Shown here piece after piece: positions 45,221 through 53,561 of a stretch of DNA of 64,000 bases. Made by a program: the position numbers and the translations under genes. The DNA is from Paraburkholderia sp. PGU19. Lineage in GTDB: Bacteria; Pseudomonadota; Gammaproteobacteria; Burkholderiales; Burkholderiaceae. The stretch spans positions 3,100,001-3,164,000 of the forward strand of contig NZ_AP023179.1 of assembly GCF_013426915.1 (NCBI RefSeq). Reading direction: 5' to 3'. Each line of letters opens with the position of its first letter. Position 1 is the stretch's first letter. A model generated the notes under the pieces. The model was not told the origin of the DNA, searched no databases, and saw only the letters and a list, made by a program, of their open reading frames with translations.

Positions 45221-46615
45221 TCAATACGCGTTGGTATGAATGAAGCCTTTGACGATCGTGGCGCCGATAATCCGCATATCGAGCCAGAACGTCCAATGCC
45301 CCAGGTAATACAGGTCATGCGCGACCCGCCGCTCCATCTTTTCGATGCGATCGGTTTCGCCGCGGAAGCCGTTGATTTGCGCCCAGCCTGTGATACCCGG
45401 CTTGATCCGGTAACGATGGATATAGCCGGCCACGACCTTCTGATACAGATCGTCGTGTTCGAGTGCGTGCGGGCGTGGCCCGACCACGGACATGTCGCCG
45501 CGCAGCACGTTGAAGAACTGCGGCAGCTCGTCGAGACTCGTGCGGCGCAGGAACGCGCCGACCCTGGTGATGCGCGGATCGCCCTTGGTCGCCTGGCTGA
45601 CCTTGCCGGCTTCCTCGGTGTGCACGCGCATCGAGCGGAACTTGTAGATCTTGAAGACGCGGCCATCGGCGCCCTTGCGCTTCTGGCGGAAGAACACGGG
45701 ACCGGGTGACGATACCTTAACGGCAATCGCAATCGCGATCAGCAGCGGTGCGAGTCCGATGATGGCGGCCGCCGCGAACACGCGGTCGAATAGGTCCTTC
45801 TTGAACAGTGCGCGCGACGACAGCGGCGACGCGACGAGGTTAATCGCGGGCACGCCGAGCAGTTCGACCACGCTACTGGTGTCGAACAGCGCGAGACTGC
45901 GCACGTCCGGCATGAAGCGGATGTTCACGAGGTCGTTGCGAAACTCGGTGACGAGGCGAAAGATCGTGCGTTCGTCGGTGAGCGACAGCGCGAGCCATAG
46001 TTCATGCACGTCGTTGGCGCGCACGTAGTCGGCAAACGCCGCCTGCGAATCGAAGCAGGTCACGCGCGGGTTGGTCAGCGGCGATTCTTCGGGGTGTGTG
46101 TTCAATACGGCCGTAGCGCGAAAGCCCGTGGCAGGCTGCGATTCGACGCGGCGCAGGATCTGGTCGCAATGGCCGCCGCTGCCGACGATCGCCACCTGAT
46201 GCAGATTCCAGCCAAGACGCCGCGCGCGGGCCAGCACGGCATGCGCAATCAGCCGCCAGGAGATCAGCAGGCCGCCCGCCATCGCCGTCCAGTACGCAAA
46301 CCACAGGCGCGACACGATGTCGATCCGATGCAGCGAATACATCAACGCGAGCGCGCAACCCTGCACGACGAGCCACGCGAGCGCGACCTGCCCGGCGAGC
46401 GCGAGCTTCGAGCGGCCGCGCCACGATACATAGACGCCGAACGCCGGGAACATCGCCAGCGCAAAGGCAGCGGAAAAGAGAACGAACGCGTCGTAGAAGC
46501 CGCGCTGTGAAAATTCGTCGAAGCGGATCTGCGATGCAACGATGGCGCCTAAAAGTATCAGCGCCACGTCCGCAACCCGCGCGAAAAAGTCCTGTAAGTC
46601 CCGCATATCGGTCAC
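45221..46615 (-). CDS. Undecaprenyl-phosphate glucose phosphotransferase (WcaJ/BceB type)
   Basis: A 464-residue polyisoprenyl-phosphate hexose-1-phosphate transferase. Four N-terminal membrane helices (residues about 10-125) are followed by a CoA-binding-like Rossmann region (VAIVGSGGHCDQILRRVESQ). After a fifth helix comes the catalytic domain: VFFRQKRKGADGRVFKIYKF, RRTSLDELPQFFNVLRGDMS, VVGPRPHALEHDD and RYRIKPGITGWAQINGFRGE. It starts the locus B repeat unit by placing glucose-1-phosphate on undecaprenyl phosphate; glucose is inferred from the subfamily. It lies directly after manC in the operon. Together with the WecA-like enzyme of locus A, this gives the window two independent initiating enzymes. 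Confidence 0.94.
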   Translation of the reverse strand: MTDMRDLQDFFARVADVALILLGAIVASQIRFDEFSQRGFYDAFVLFSAAFALAMFPAFGVYVSWRGRSKLALAGQVALAWLVVQGCALALMYSLHRIDIVSRLWFAYWTAMAGGLLISWRLIAHAVLARARRLGWNLHQVAIVGSGGHCDQILRRVESQPATGFRATAVLNTHPEESPLTNPRVTCFDSQAAFADYVRANDVHELWLALSLTDERTIFRLVTEFRNDLVNIRFMPDVRSLALFDTSSVVELLGVPAINLVASPLSSRALFKKDLFDRVFAAAAIIGLAPLLIAIAIAVKVSSPGPVFFRQKRKGADGRVFKIYKFRSMRVHTEEAGKVSQATKGDPRITRVGAFLRRTSLDELPQFFNVLRGDMSVVGPRPHALEHDDLYQKVVAGYIHRYRIKPGITGWAQINGFRGETDRIEKMERRVAHDLYYLGHWTFWLDMRIIGATIVKGFIHTNAY

Positions 46616-46674
46616 CCTGCCATTCGTCGTTCGTTACCTGCTCTCCGGGTGTTGCGTGTTACGCCGCCGCGCGC

Positions 46675-48285
46675 CTAACTCGCGGCGTGAGTCGGGCCCT
46701 GCCCCGTGCCCTGACTCTGGTTCTGGCTCTGGACCTGAAGCGGGCCTGCGCCCTGCAACTGCTTCTGGTCATGCGCCTGGTCGCAGCGCCCGTAGGTATC
46801 GTCGAAGCGCACGATGTCGTCTTCGCCGAGATACGAGCCCGACTGCACCTCGATGATTTCGAGCGGCACCTTGCCCGGGTTCTCGAGCCGGTGGCGCACG
46901 CCGAGCGGAATGTAAGTCGATTCGTTTTCGGTCAGCAGGAACTGTTCGTCGCCGCGCGTGACGAGCGCCGTGCCGCGCACGACGATCCAGTGCTCGGCGC
47001 GGTGGTGATGCAGTTGCAGCGACAGCTTCGCGCCCGGCGTCACGACGATGCGCTTCACCTGAAAGCGGTCGCCGTGATCGATCGAGTCGTAGAAGCCCCA
47101 CGGGCGGCGCACCTTGCGATGCGCGTCCGCCTCGGGCGCTTTCTGCGCCTTGATGCGCGCGACGAGCCCCTTCACGTCCTGCACGCGCGAGCGGTCGGCG
47201 ACGAGTACGGCGTCCGCCGTTTCGACGACCACGACATTGGTCGTGCCGACGCACGCGACGAGCCGTCCGTCCGAATGCGCATAGCTCGATACGGCACCTT
47301 CGAACATCACGCGGCCGCGCCCGACGTTGCCGTTCTCGTCCTTCGGCTGCGCGGCCCACACGGCATCCCACGAGCCGAGATCGGACCAGCCGGCGTCGAG
47401 CGGTACGACCACGCCCGCCGACGTCCAGCCCACCGTTGCATTCAGGCGCTCCATCACCGCGTAGTCGATCGAATCGGCGGGCGAGCGCGTGAACGCGTCC
47501 GCCGCGGGCCGGAACGTGGTGCCGTCCGTTTGCCCTTGCACGAACGATGCGAGACACGCCGCGTGCATATCCGGCTGAAGCGATTGCAGCGTCGCGAGCC
47601 ACACGCTGGCGCGCACGATGAAGATGCCGCTGTTCCACCAGTACGTGCCTTGCGCGACGTATTGCTTCGCGAGTTCGGCGGCGGGTTTTTCGACGAAACC
47701 GTCGATCTCGCGCGCATCGTCATCGAGCTTCCTGCCGACGCGGATATAACCAAAGCCCGTTTCAGGCGCGCGCGGCGGCACGCCGAGCGTGGCGATCGAG
47801 CCGCGCTGCGCATGGCGCGCGGCAACTTCGAGCGCGCGCTGCAACGCGGGCACGTCGCCGATCGCGTGATCGGACGGCATCACGACGAGAATCGCGTCGT
47901 CGCCGTTCGCGCAGGCGAGCGCTGCTGCCAGCGTCAGCGCGGGCGCCGTGTCGCGCCGCGCCGGCTCGACCACGAGACGCGGCGTGCAGGCATTGCACGT
48001 CAGCTGCTCGGCGATCACGAAGCGATGCTCTTCGCCGCACACGACGATGGGCGAATTCGACACGTTCCAGCCAGCCGGAAAGCCTTCCATCCGATGCACG
48101 GTGTCCTGCAACAGCGACTCCGAACCGACGACGCCAATCAGCTGCTTCGGGAAGTTCTCACGCGACATCGGCCACAGACGCGTACCTGACCCGCCCGCCA
48201 GGATGACCGGGACGATCTGCGTGCACGCCGGCAGCGCGCTGCCCGGTGCAGCCGCATTCGTCGGATTGTTCTGGTCGATCAACAT
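46675..48285 (-). CDS. manC: Bifunctional mannose-1-phosphate guanylyltransferase / mannose-6-phosphate isomerase
   Basis: A 536-residue enzyme of the ManC/AlgA/BceA type. The N-terminal nucleotidyltransferase domain has VILAGGSGTRLWPMSRENFP with the FPKQL pyrophosphorylase motif, and later FVEKPAAELAKQY. The C-terminal cupin isomerase domain has RPWGFYDSIDHGDRFQVKRI, LSLQLHHHRAEHWIVVRGTA and YIPLGVRHRLENPGKVPLEI. It supplies GDP-mannose for Gmd and for mannosyltransferases. The last 30 residues are a Gln-rich tail (DQKQLQGAGPLQVQSQNQSQ) absent from most homologues. It is the first biosynthetic gene of the export-core operon. Confidence 0.96.
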   Translation of the reverse strand: MLIDQNNPTNAAAPGSALPACTQIVPVILAGGSGTRLWPMSRENFPKQLIGVVGSESLLQDTVHRMEGFPAGWNVSNSPIVVCGEEHRFVIAEQLTCNACTPRLVVEPARRDTAPALTLAAALACANGDDAILVVMPSDHAIGDVPALQRALEVAARHAQRGSIATLGVPPRAPETGFGYIRVGRKLDDDAREIDGFVEKPAAELAKQYVAQGTYWWNSGIFIVRASVWLATLQSLQPDMHAACLASFVQGQTDGTTFRPAADAFTRSPADSIDYAVMERLNATVGWTSAGVVVPLDAGWSDLGSWDAVWAAQPKDENGNVGRGRVMFEGAVSSYAHSDGRLVACVGTTNVVVVETADAVLVADRSRVQDVKGLVARIKAQKAPEADAHRKVRRPWGFYDSIDHGDRFQVKRIVVTPGAKLSLQLHHHRAEHWIVVRGTALVTRGDEQFLLTENESTYIPLGVRHRLENPGKVPLEIIEVQSGSYLGEDDIVRFDDTYGRCDQAHDQKQLQGAGPLQVQSQNQSQGTGQGPTHAAS

Positions 48286-48358
48286 GTTTGGATTCCTTAA
48301 TGTCCATCCCTTAACGCCCGTATGAAGACCTGCGACACACTTCGGATCGTGGCCGGTG

Positions 48359-49360
48359 CTAGATGCCGGCTTCGCGCCGGGTCTTCATCCGGTATTCCGT
48401 CGGCGAGACTTTCATCCGCTTGCGGAAGATCTTGGCAAGGCGATCGCCGTTGCCCATTCCCGTGCGCCGCGCGATCTTGTCGACGGGCAGTTCGGAATCG
48501 GTCAACAGGCTGCAGGTAATCGCGAGCCGTGCGTGCAACAGGTAGTCGGACGGAGTGACGCCCACTTCCATCTTGAAGCGACGCAGGAAATTGCGTTCGC
48601 TCATCGCGGCCACCTGGGCCGCGTCCGCGATCGAGATCGACCGCTGGCAGTTCTCCTGTAACCAGCGCGCCGCGGCGCGCACCTTGTCTGCGGGACTCTT
48701 GCCCGTGCTGTCGCCCAACAGCGACATCAGGCTGTCGCCGGCGTCGGGCATCAGGCGTTCGGCGACGTTGCGTGCGACATCGATGCCCAGATCGCGCTTG
48801 ATCAGCATCAGCGCGCTCTTCATCGATTCGACACGATCGTTCGCTTCACTGCCGTTACGTTCATCGCGTTCTTCGCACACGTTGTAGCTGCCGAAGTCGC
48901 GCTGCTGAATGCCGTTGATGCAGGCCGCTTCGAGCAGCGAGCGTCCTTCGCCGATCGGACGCACGGTGCTGGTGTTTGCATGCACACGCCGCAGCCAGGC
49001 AATGAGCCGTTCGTCGCGGGCCGCGGCACGCGCACCTTTGCCGCCCGCGACGAAAAGCGCATCGAAGCCCATGTAATGACGTGCATCGAGTCCATCCGTC
49101 CAGACGCGAATCGACGACGAGCACGTAATGTTGCCGCCGGCAGCCGAGAGGAAACTCACGTCATACGTCCAGCTGTGACTGGCGGATGAAGACAGTTCGT
49201 TAGCAGCGTGAAAGACTTCAGCGACGATGCCTGCGCCAAGAAGAGAACAGCCGTCGAAAAGCAGAATTGCAATGTGGCGTGTAGCGGCTGCGTAGTGCGC
49301 GCTGCGCTCAGGCGCTCGCACCCAGCCAACCATCGGAGATTCCAGACTTGCATACGCCAT
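48359..49360 (-). CDS. GlxA-type AraC-family regulator with eroded DJ-1/PfpI domain
   Basis: A 333-residue transcription factor. Residues about 25-200 are a DJ-1/PfpI-like domain (IAILLFDGCSLLGAGIVAEV; MGFDALFVAGGKGARAAARD). The usual elbow Cys and the Thr-His-Trp block are missing: the region reads VRPIGEGRSLLEAACINGIQ. The C-terminal 110 residues are an AraC double helix-turn-helix with [20 protein letters not shown] and LPVDKIARRTGMGNGDRLAK, then KVSPTEYR. It lies 73 bases upstream of manC on the same strand and divergent from the hydrolase gene, so it may control either or both. It is closely related to the regulator at 54683-55747. The start follows GGGGGAAGAGTC. Confidence 0.9.
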   Translation of the reverse strand: MAYASLESPMVGWVRAPERSAHYAAATRHIAILLFDGCSLLGAGIVAEVFHAANELSSSASHSWTYDVSFLSAAGGNITCSSSIRVWTDGLDARHYMGFDALFVAGGKGARAAARDERLIAWLRRVHANTSTVRPIGEGRSLLEAACINGIQQRDFGSYNVCEERDERNGSEANDRVESMKSALMLIKRDLGIDVARNVAERLMPDAGDSLMSLLGDSTGKSPADKVRAAARWLQENCQRSISIADAAQVAAMSERNFLRRFKMEVGVTPSDYLLHARLAITCSLLTDSELPVDKIARRTGMGNGDRLAKIFRKRMKVSPTEYRMKTRREAGI

Positions 49361-50234
49361 GACTCTTCCCCCTTGACCATTCCGGCGTGGAAAGAACTAG
49401 ATAAATGCATGCGATGTGCAGTGCATCATACGCATTAAAAAAACAATCCCGGCAGGGACTGACTGAAACTGACGATGTATTGGCGTATTCGGTCCGTTGG
49501 ATGCTAACCGGCTTTCAGCCCGCATTTAACAATCACATAAACCGATTATTACGGACCGCTATTCCACCGCCAATTCGCCATTTCATAAGACGAACCGAAT
49601 TGCACGCCTTAGAAGCCTCGCCAGGCTTGACACAAAGCCTTACAAATTGTTGCAATTTCGATTTCATCATACCAATCAAACAGCAATTTTTTCGGCTTTG
49701 CATTTAAGGGACGCAATACTTACCCAGATGCATACCTAGTTATCCGGATTACCGATCCAATTGCCAGTTTGCTAAAATGAAATGACAGCGTTATTGATAT
49801 GATGAAATTACGCGCACAGGGGCACGAATTAGGAATTATAAGAAGGGAAATGCCAGGCCAAATAATTTCTTCTATTCCTTTTTGAGTGGCACCATAAATA
49901 AATCAATTAATGTTTCAAACACGAAACATTGGGCCCCAGTGAGAGGCGCAATGGCGCTAACCAGGTGCAGTCAAACTGCCGTTTTGGCGAACCATTCATG
50001 TTCATTCGGACACGCAAACACGGTCTCTCAGCGTGACAGCCCTTATGCGGCTTGACTTCGAAGCATTAGTCAAATCTCGCCACGAACAAGCGTCGCGACG
50101 ACGCAACATTCGTATCGATCCGCCAGCAAAGTTGCGCCCATACACTAGGAAACGTCCAATTCCTGCTAACTCACCGGTGTAATCTGGGTCGCGCGATATG
50201 CGGGTAACCGGTCATCGATACCGTTTGGGGAAGA
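49361..50234. promoter_or_regulatory. Long AT-rich divergent regulatory region with a palindrome
   Basis: 874 bases between the divergent regulator and hydrolase genes. The stretch 49430-49930 is strikingly AT-rich for this part of the genome. A perfect palindrome lies at 49909-49930 (AATGTTTC-AAACAC-GAAACATT). A TTGACA hexamer occurs at 49627-49632 without a good -10 at normal spacing. No gene is supported. Such a long AT-rich divergent region is typical for heavily regulated polysaccharide promoters, but the actual promoters cannot be placed by eye. Confidence 0.45.
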
Positions 50235-52514
50235 ATGACTGATGGCGATAACAGTGTCGGTAAGAGATGCACATCAGATTTTCAGCCGCGTCTTTCACTC
50301 AATGTTTCGTTCAGCTTGCGAGTAGCCATGCTAGCCGTATCCATTGCGATAGCGAGCGGCTGTGACAACGCATCGGCCGATAACGAAGCGGCTGCGAAGA
50401 ACCCTGCTAACTGGACCCATTGCGCAGACGAGCAGGGCACGTGCAGCTTCAGCGGCACGCGCGACGTGCGTTACGGCAGCGAGACGCGCAACACCGTCAA
50501 GTCGCTGACGAACGGCACGCCTTGCGACAATGGGATATTCGGCGACCCTGCGCCTGGCGAGCTCAAGCAATGCTGGATCGCGGGCGCGAACGATGCAGTC
50601 AGCCCTTCCGCTTCCGCCAAAGCCACGACTGCATCCACGGGCGACGCCTCTGACGAGAGCGAATGGCCGATGAAAGCGCCGTCTCGTGCGAATGATTCTC
50701 AAGGACTCCGTTGTAACAAATCGTCGGACGTGGCGGCTGCGAACGCACAGGGCGATCTCATCGACGCCGACACACCGGGAAGCGACGGCACGCGCCTCTT
50801 TCCGCTCGACCGTTCGTTCCAGATTGTCATCACGACACGTGCGCCGCACGACGACAAGCTTGCATGGAAAGTTCGCGATGCATGGGGTACCGTGCAGGCA
50901 AGCGGCACGTATGGCGTTGTGCAAGGCGCCCGTCAGGTGACGTTGAATTGCGAGTCTTCACTAGCGGGATACTTCGCGCTGTCCGCATCATTGGAAAAGG
51001 CGCGTGGGCAACTGGCGGCGCGTGGCACGCGTCCGCAAGGCATCGCGACCTTCGGCGTGCTGCCCGATGTGTCGGCGAGCGTGCCGCCCGTGCATTACGC
51101 GCACGCGGACCTGCATCGCTTCGGCGGCCAGGGCGGCGCGTTCGTCGGACCCGGCCAGCACTGCTGCGACGGCGACGGCTATCGTCCGCTCTATACGCGG
51201 CTCGGTCTTACGTGGGTCAACGACAACCGCAACTGGTACAAGGAAGAACCGGACCGCGCGGACACCTTCAATCCCGCCACGCGGCAACTTGCGCCATTTT
51301 TCCGCAAAGGCGATCTGCTGCGCCTGATCCAGCTCGATGGCTTTCCTGGTTGGGCGAGTCCCACGGGCAAGCAGACGCACAGTTATCTGCCGAAGTCGAC
51401 GGATGCGCTGCGCGAATACATGCAGCGTGTCGGCACTGAATCGAGCCGCGTGCGCAATACAGTCTTTCCGACGCAATCGAGCAACTACTATCAGGTGACA
51501 TGGGAGCCCGATCTGGCAGGCGGCCTGCCCTGGCGCGACACCGATGCCAATTTCGTCCAGCTATATAAGTCCGTGCATGAAGGCATTCATGCGACCGATC
51601 CCAATGCGGTGGTGATGGGCCCGACGTTGGGATCGGTGGTTGGCAATATCGAGTGGCTCAAGCGTCTCGCGCCGCTCGGCCTGCCTAAGTATCTCGACGG
51701 GATCGCCATTCACGGCTACTACGATCCGGGCGGTAACAGCCCGTCGCATCCGCCCGAACGTCTGATGAGCGACAGCAATCCGCAACAGGCGCAATACGCG
51801 CTGCCAAACGCGATGCGCGCCTTGCGACGCGTGATGACGGATCAGTACAGGCCAGGCGCGAAGCTGTTCGCAACGGAAACAGGCATCAGCTACGACGTCG
51901 GCGAAGAATATGGCCCGCGCTATCCGCCTAACGATGTGCTGTACGCGCAAGGCGCCGTCGTCGCGCGTACTCATCTGATTTTGCTCGGCGAAGGCGCGGA
52001 CATGACCTACATCTTCTATTCGAACGACTCGCCCGCCGCGACGCCTGGCTACGGCGTGTTCTTCGATCTCGAACATCCGAAAGGCGCGTTCGGTCCGAGC
52101 ACGGTCAGCCCTAAGCCGGCTGCATCCGCGATTGTCGCGATGACGCGGCTGATCGACGGCACGGCCACGCTCGGGCCCGTCAAGCGCACGCCTGCGGGCG
52201 TCTACGCGTACGCGTTTCAGCGCCTGAACAACGGCAAAGTCGTCACGGCCGCCTGGACGCACGACAACGCAAAGTGGAACAAGGCGACTCACTTCGACCC
52301 GACAGCGGGCGTTGCATGGCGTCTGCAGGTGGATGCGCCGGGCACCGCGGGCAAGGTCACGGTGTTCGACATGATGGGCAATCCGTCGAGCGTGCCTTAC
52401 GAAGATGGTTACGTGTCGCTCACGCTGACTGAGACGCCCGTGTATGTGGTGTCGTCGAATGTGGCTGTGATGAAGGCCAATGTCACGACGCCGGCGGGCT
52501 ATGTCGCGCCATAA
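50235..52514 (+). CDS. Secreted clan-A-like glycoside hydrolase with N-terminal CADE-GTC module
   Basis: A 759-residue exported protein. A hydrophobic signal (SLRVAMLAVSIAIASGC) ends in a possible, non-ideal lipobox. Residues about 57-118 form the Cys module (WTHCADEQGTCSFSG, VRYGS, PCDNG, FGDPA, QCWI) also found in the protein at 19941-21155. After a low-complexity linker and a beta-rich region comes a TIM-barrel-like hydrolase domain. YQVTWEPD offers Glu424 as acid/base and LFATETGISYD offers Glu548 as nucleophile, with HGYYDPGG between them, the arrangement of GH39/GH5-like retaining enzymes. A beta-sandwich end follows. In role it resembles PslG-type hydrolases that trim their own exopolysaccharide; that is an inference from fold and position. 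Confidence 0.75.
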   Translation: MTDGDNSVGKRCTSDFQPRLSLNVSFSLRVAMLAVSIAIASGCDNASADNEAAAKNPANWTHCADEQGTCSFSGTRDVRYGSETRNTVKSLTNGTPCDNGIFGDPAPGELKQCWIAGANDAVSPSASAKATTASTGDASDESEWPMKAPSRANDSQGLRCNKSSDVAAANAQGDLIDADTPGSDGTRLFPLDRSFQIVITTRAPHDDKLAWKVRDAWGTVQASGTYGVVQGARQVTLNCESSLAGYFALSASLEKARGQLAARGTRPQGIATFGVLPDVSASVPPVHYAHADLHRFGGQGGAFVGPGQHCCDGDGYRPLYTRLGLTWVNDNRNWYKEEPDRADTFNPATRQLAPFFRKGDLLRLIQLDGFPGWASPTGKQTHSYLPKSTDALREYMQRVGTESSRVRNTVFPTQSSNYYQVTWEPDLAGGLPWRDTDANFVQLYKSVHEGIHATDPNAVVMGPTLGSVVGNIEWLKRLAPLGLPKYLDGIAIHGYYDPGGNSPSHPPERLMSDSNPQQAQYALPNAMRALRRVMTDQYRPGAKLFATETGISYDVGEEYGPRYPPNDVLYAQGAVVARTHLILLGEGADMTYIFYSNDSPAATPGYGVFFDLEHPKGAFGPSTVSPKPAASAIVAMTRLIDGTATLGPVKRTPAGVYAYAFQRLNNGKVVTAAWTHDNAKWNKATHFDPTAGVAWRLQVDAPGTAGKVTVFDMMGNPSSVPYEDGYVSLTLTETPVYVVSSNVAVMKANVTTPAGYVAP

Positions 52515-52626
52515 CCGCCAGAACCGCCGTAATCGCCATAACCGCCGTGACGAAGCGCGCGTAAAAGGGCGCGCAGCGCGCGCGTACGCGCCGTCTTTCA
52601 CTTTGGCCATACAAGACGGCATTTAG
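52501..52626 (+). CDS. Possible overlapping mini-ORF encoding a basic 41-residue peptide
   Basis: This frame overlaps the end of the hydrolase gene by 14 bases in another phase. It reads MSRHNRQNRRNRHNRRDEAR and continues to residue 41. The N-terminus is an Asn-Arg triplet repeat that comes directly from the 9-bp DNA repeat at 52513-52548. A weak GGCGGG lies just before the ATG. It may be only a by-product of the repeat; no family is recognised. Confidence 0.2.
   Translation: MSRHNRQNRRNRHNRRDEARVKGRAARAYAPSFTLAIQDGI
52513..52548 (+). repeat. Four tandem 9-bp units across the hydrolase stop codon
   Basis: The units are AACCGCCAG, AACCGCCGT, AATCGCCAT and AACCGCCGT. In the hydrolase frame the repeat gives TAA, then further TAA, TAA and TGA stops within 36 bases. 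In the next frame it encodes an Asn-Arg repeat; on the other strand it reads as a Gly/Tyr-rich string. The repeat begins inside the hydrolase stop codon. Confidence 0.7.
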
Positions 52627-52747
52627 GCGTCAGACGACAGAACCGCGTTTTATTGCTACGTCTAGACTCTGAGCAATGCTGCAAGGCGCGCGTCATGCAC
52701 GTGTCATGTAGCGCAAGCCATCGAGGCCATGATGACGGAGCGGTGAC

Positions 52748-52888
52748 ATGACCGGTTTGGGCTGGATCATGGTGATGGTGGTCGCAATGCTGGCGTCCTG
52801 GCTGCTGCTTAGCGTGGGCGTCGCCGTTGCTATCGCCCTTCTGTTCGGCACCGCGTCGCGGCTGTTCGCCAGCGATCACGATCAATAG
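52748..52888 (+). CDS. Small membrane peptide, 46 residues
   Basis: A short frame reading MTGLGWIMVMVVAMLASWLL then LSVGVAVAIALLFGTASRLF and ending ASDHDQ. Nearly the whole peptide is one or two hydrophobic helices with a short polar end. The ATG is preceded by GGAG at a spacing of eight. It lies between the hydrolase gene and the GDP-mannose hydrolase gene on the same strand. No family is recognised. The good ribosome site and uninterrupted hydrophobic pattern make a real small protein likely. Confidence 0.55.
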   Translation: MTGLGWIMVMVVAMLASWLLLSVGVAVAIALLFGTASRLFASDHDQ

Positions 52889-53007
52889 ACAGGCAAGCCG
52901 GCCGAGCACGCCGGCCGCCCGTCACACGTGCGGCGCGTGTGGCGGGCATTATGCTGCATCCCGTTTCGCTGCATCCATTAAACAAGACTACATGACGAGA
53001 GAGAGAC

Positions 53008-53481
53008 ATGGCCGCCACGTGTGCCGATTATCTCGAAGCAGGCGATTTTCTCCAGGTCGTCAAGATGACACCGCTCGTGTCGATCGACCTGATCGTGTCC
53101 GACTACGCGGGGCGAGTGCTCGTCGGGCATCGGCGTAATCGCCCGGCGCTCGGGACGTGGTTCGTGCCGGGCGGGCGCATCTGCAAGAACGAAAGGCTCG
53201 ATGCGGCGTTCACACGCATCGTCGACGCGGAACTCGGCATCTCGGGGATGGAGCGCGCGGCTGCGCGTTTCGGCGGCCTGTTCGAACACCTTTATAAAGA
53301 CAACTTCGCCGGCGCGGACAAGATCACGACGCACTACGTCGTGATCGCGTATTTCCTGACGCTCGAGAACACGACGTCTGTTGGGCGCTTCGACCAGCAC
53401 AGCCGCTATATCTGGCTCACGCCTGAAGCGCTGCTTGCGCGCGACGACGTGCACGAAAACACCAAGGCGTATTTCCGCTGA
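53008..53481 (+). CDS. gmm: GDP-mannose mannosyl hydrolase (Nudix family)
   Basis: A 157-residue enzyme of the Gmm/WcaH group. It starts with DYLEAGDFLQVVKMTPLVSI, then has LIVSDYAGRVLVGHRRNRPA and GTWFVPGGRICKNERLDAAF, the modified Nudix box in which GDP-mannose hydrolases replace the usual E-x2-E-E end. TTHYVVIAYFLTLE and the QHSRYIWLTPEALLA end also match. It cleaves GDP-mannose (and GDP-glucose) to GDP and free sugar and is found in colanic acid loci, where it may balance the GDP-mannose/GDP-fucose pools. It converges with galU, separated by a terminator-like hairpin. Confidence 0.93.
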   Translation: MAATCADYLEAGDFLQVVKMTPLVSIDLIVSDYAGRVLVGHRRNRPALGTWFVPGGRICKNERLDAAFTRIVDAELGISGMERAAARFGGLFEHLYKDNFAGADKITTHYVVIAYFLTLENTTSVGRFDQHSRYIWLTPEALLARDDVHENTKAYFR

Positions 53482-53517
53482 GTCCGCGGACTAGGGTCGT
53501 CGGCTCACAATAACAAC

Positions 53518-53543
53518 GGCGCGGCAGCTCGCGCCGCCGCGCC
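53518..53543 (-). terminator. Terminator-like hairpin between gmm and galU
   Basis: A perfect 8-bp GC stem (GGCGCGGC with GCCGCGCC) and a 10-base loop, in the gap between two convergent genes. On the minus strand it is followed by a moderately T-rich tract (GTTGTTATTG), so it suits galU better than gmm. Confidence 0.45.
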
Positions 53544-53561
53544 ACGCTTGAGCGCCGGGAA

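Noticed and set aside
46507..48189. A 560-codon plus-strand open frame opposite manC.
   Set aside because: Antisense shadow of manC; composition is dominated by Arg, His and Ala and it has no recognisable motif.
49887..49905. TGGCAC in the AT-rich region as a possible sigma-54 -24 box.
   Set aside because: No TTGC-like -12 element lies five bases downstream, so the match is chance.
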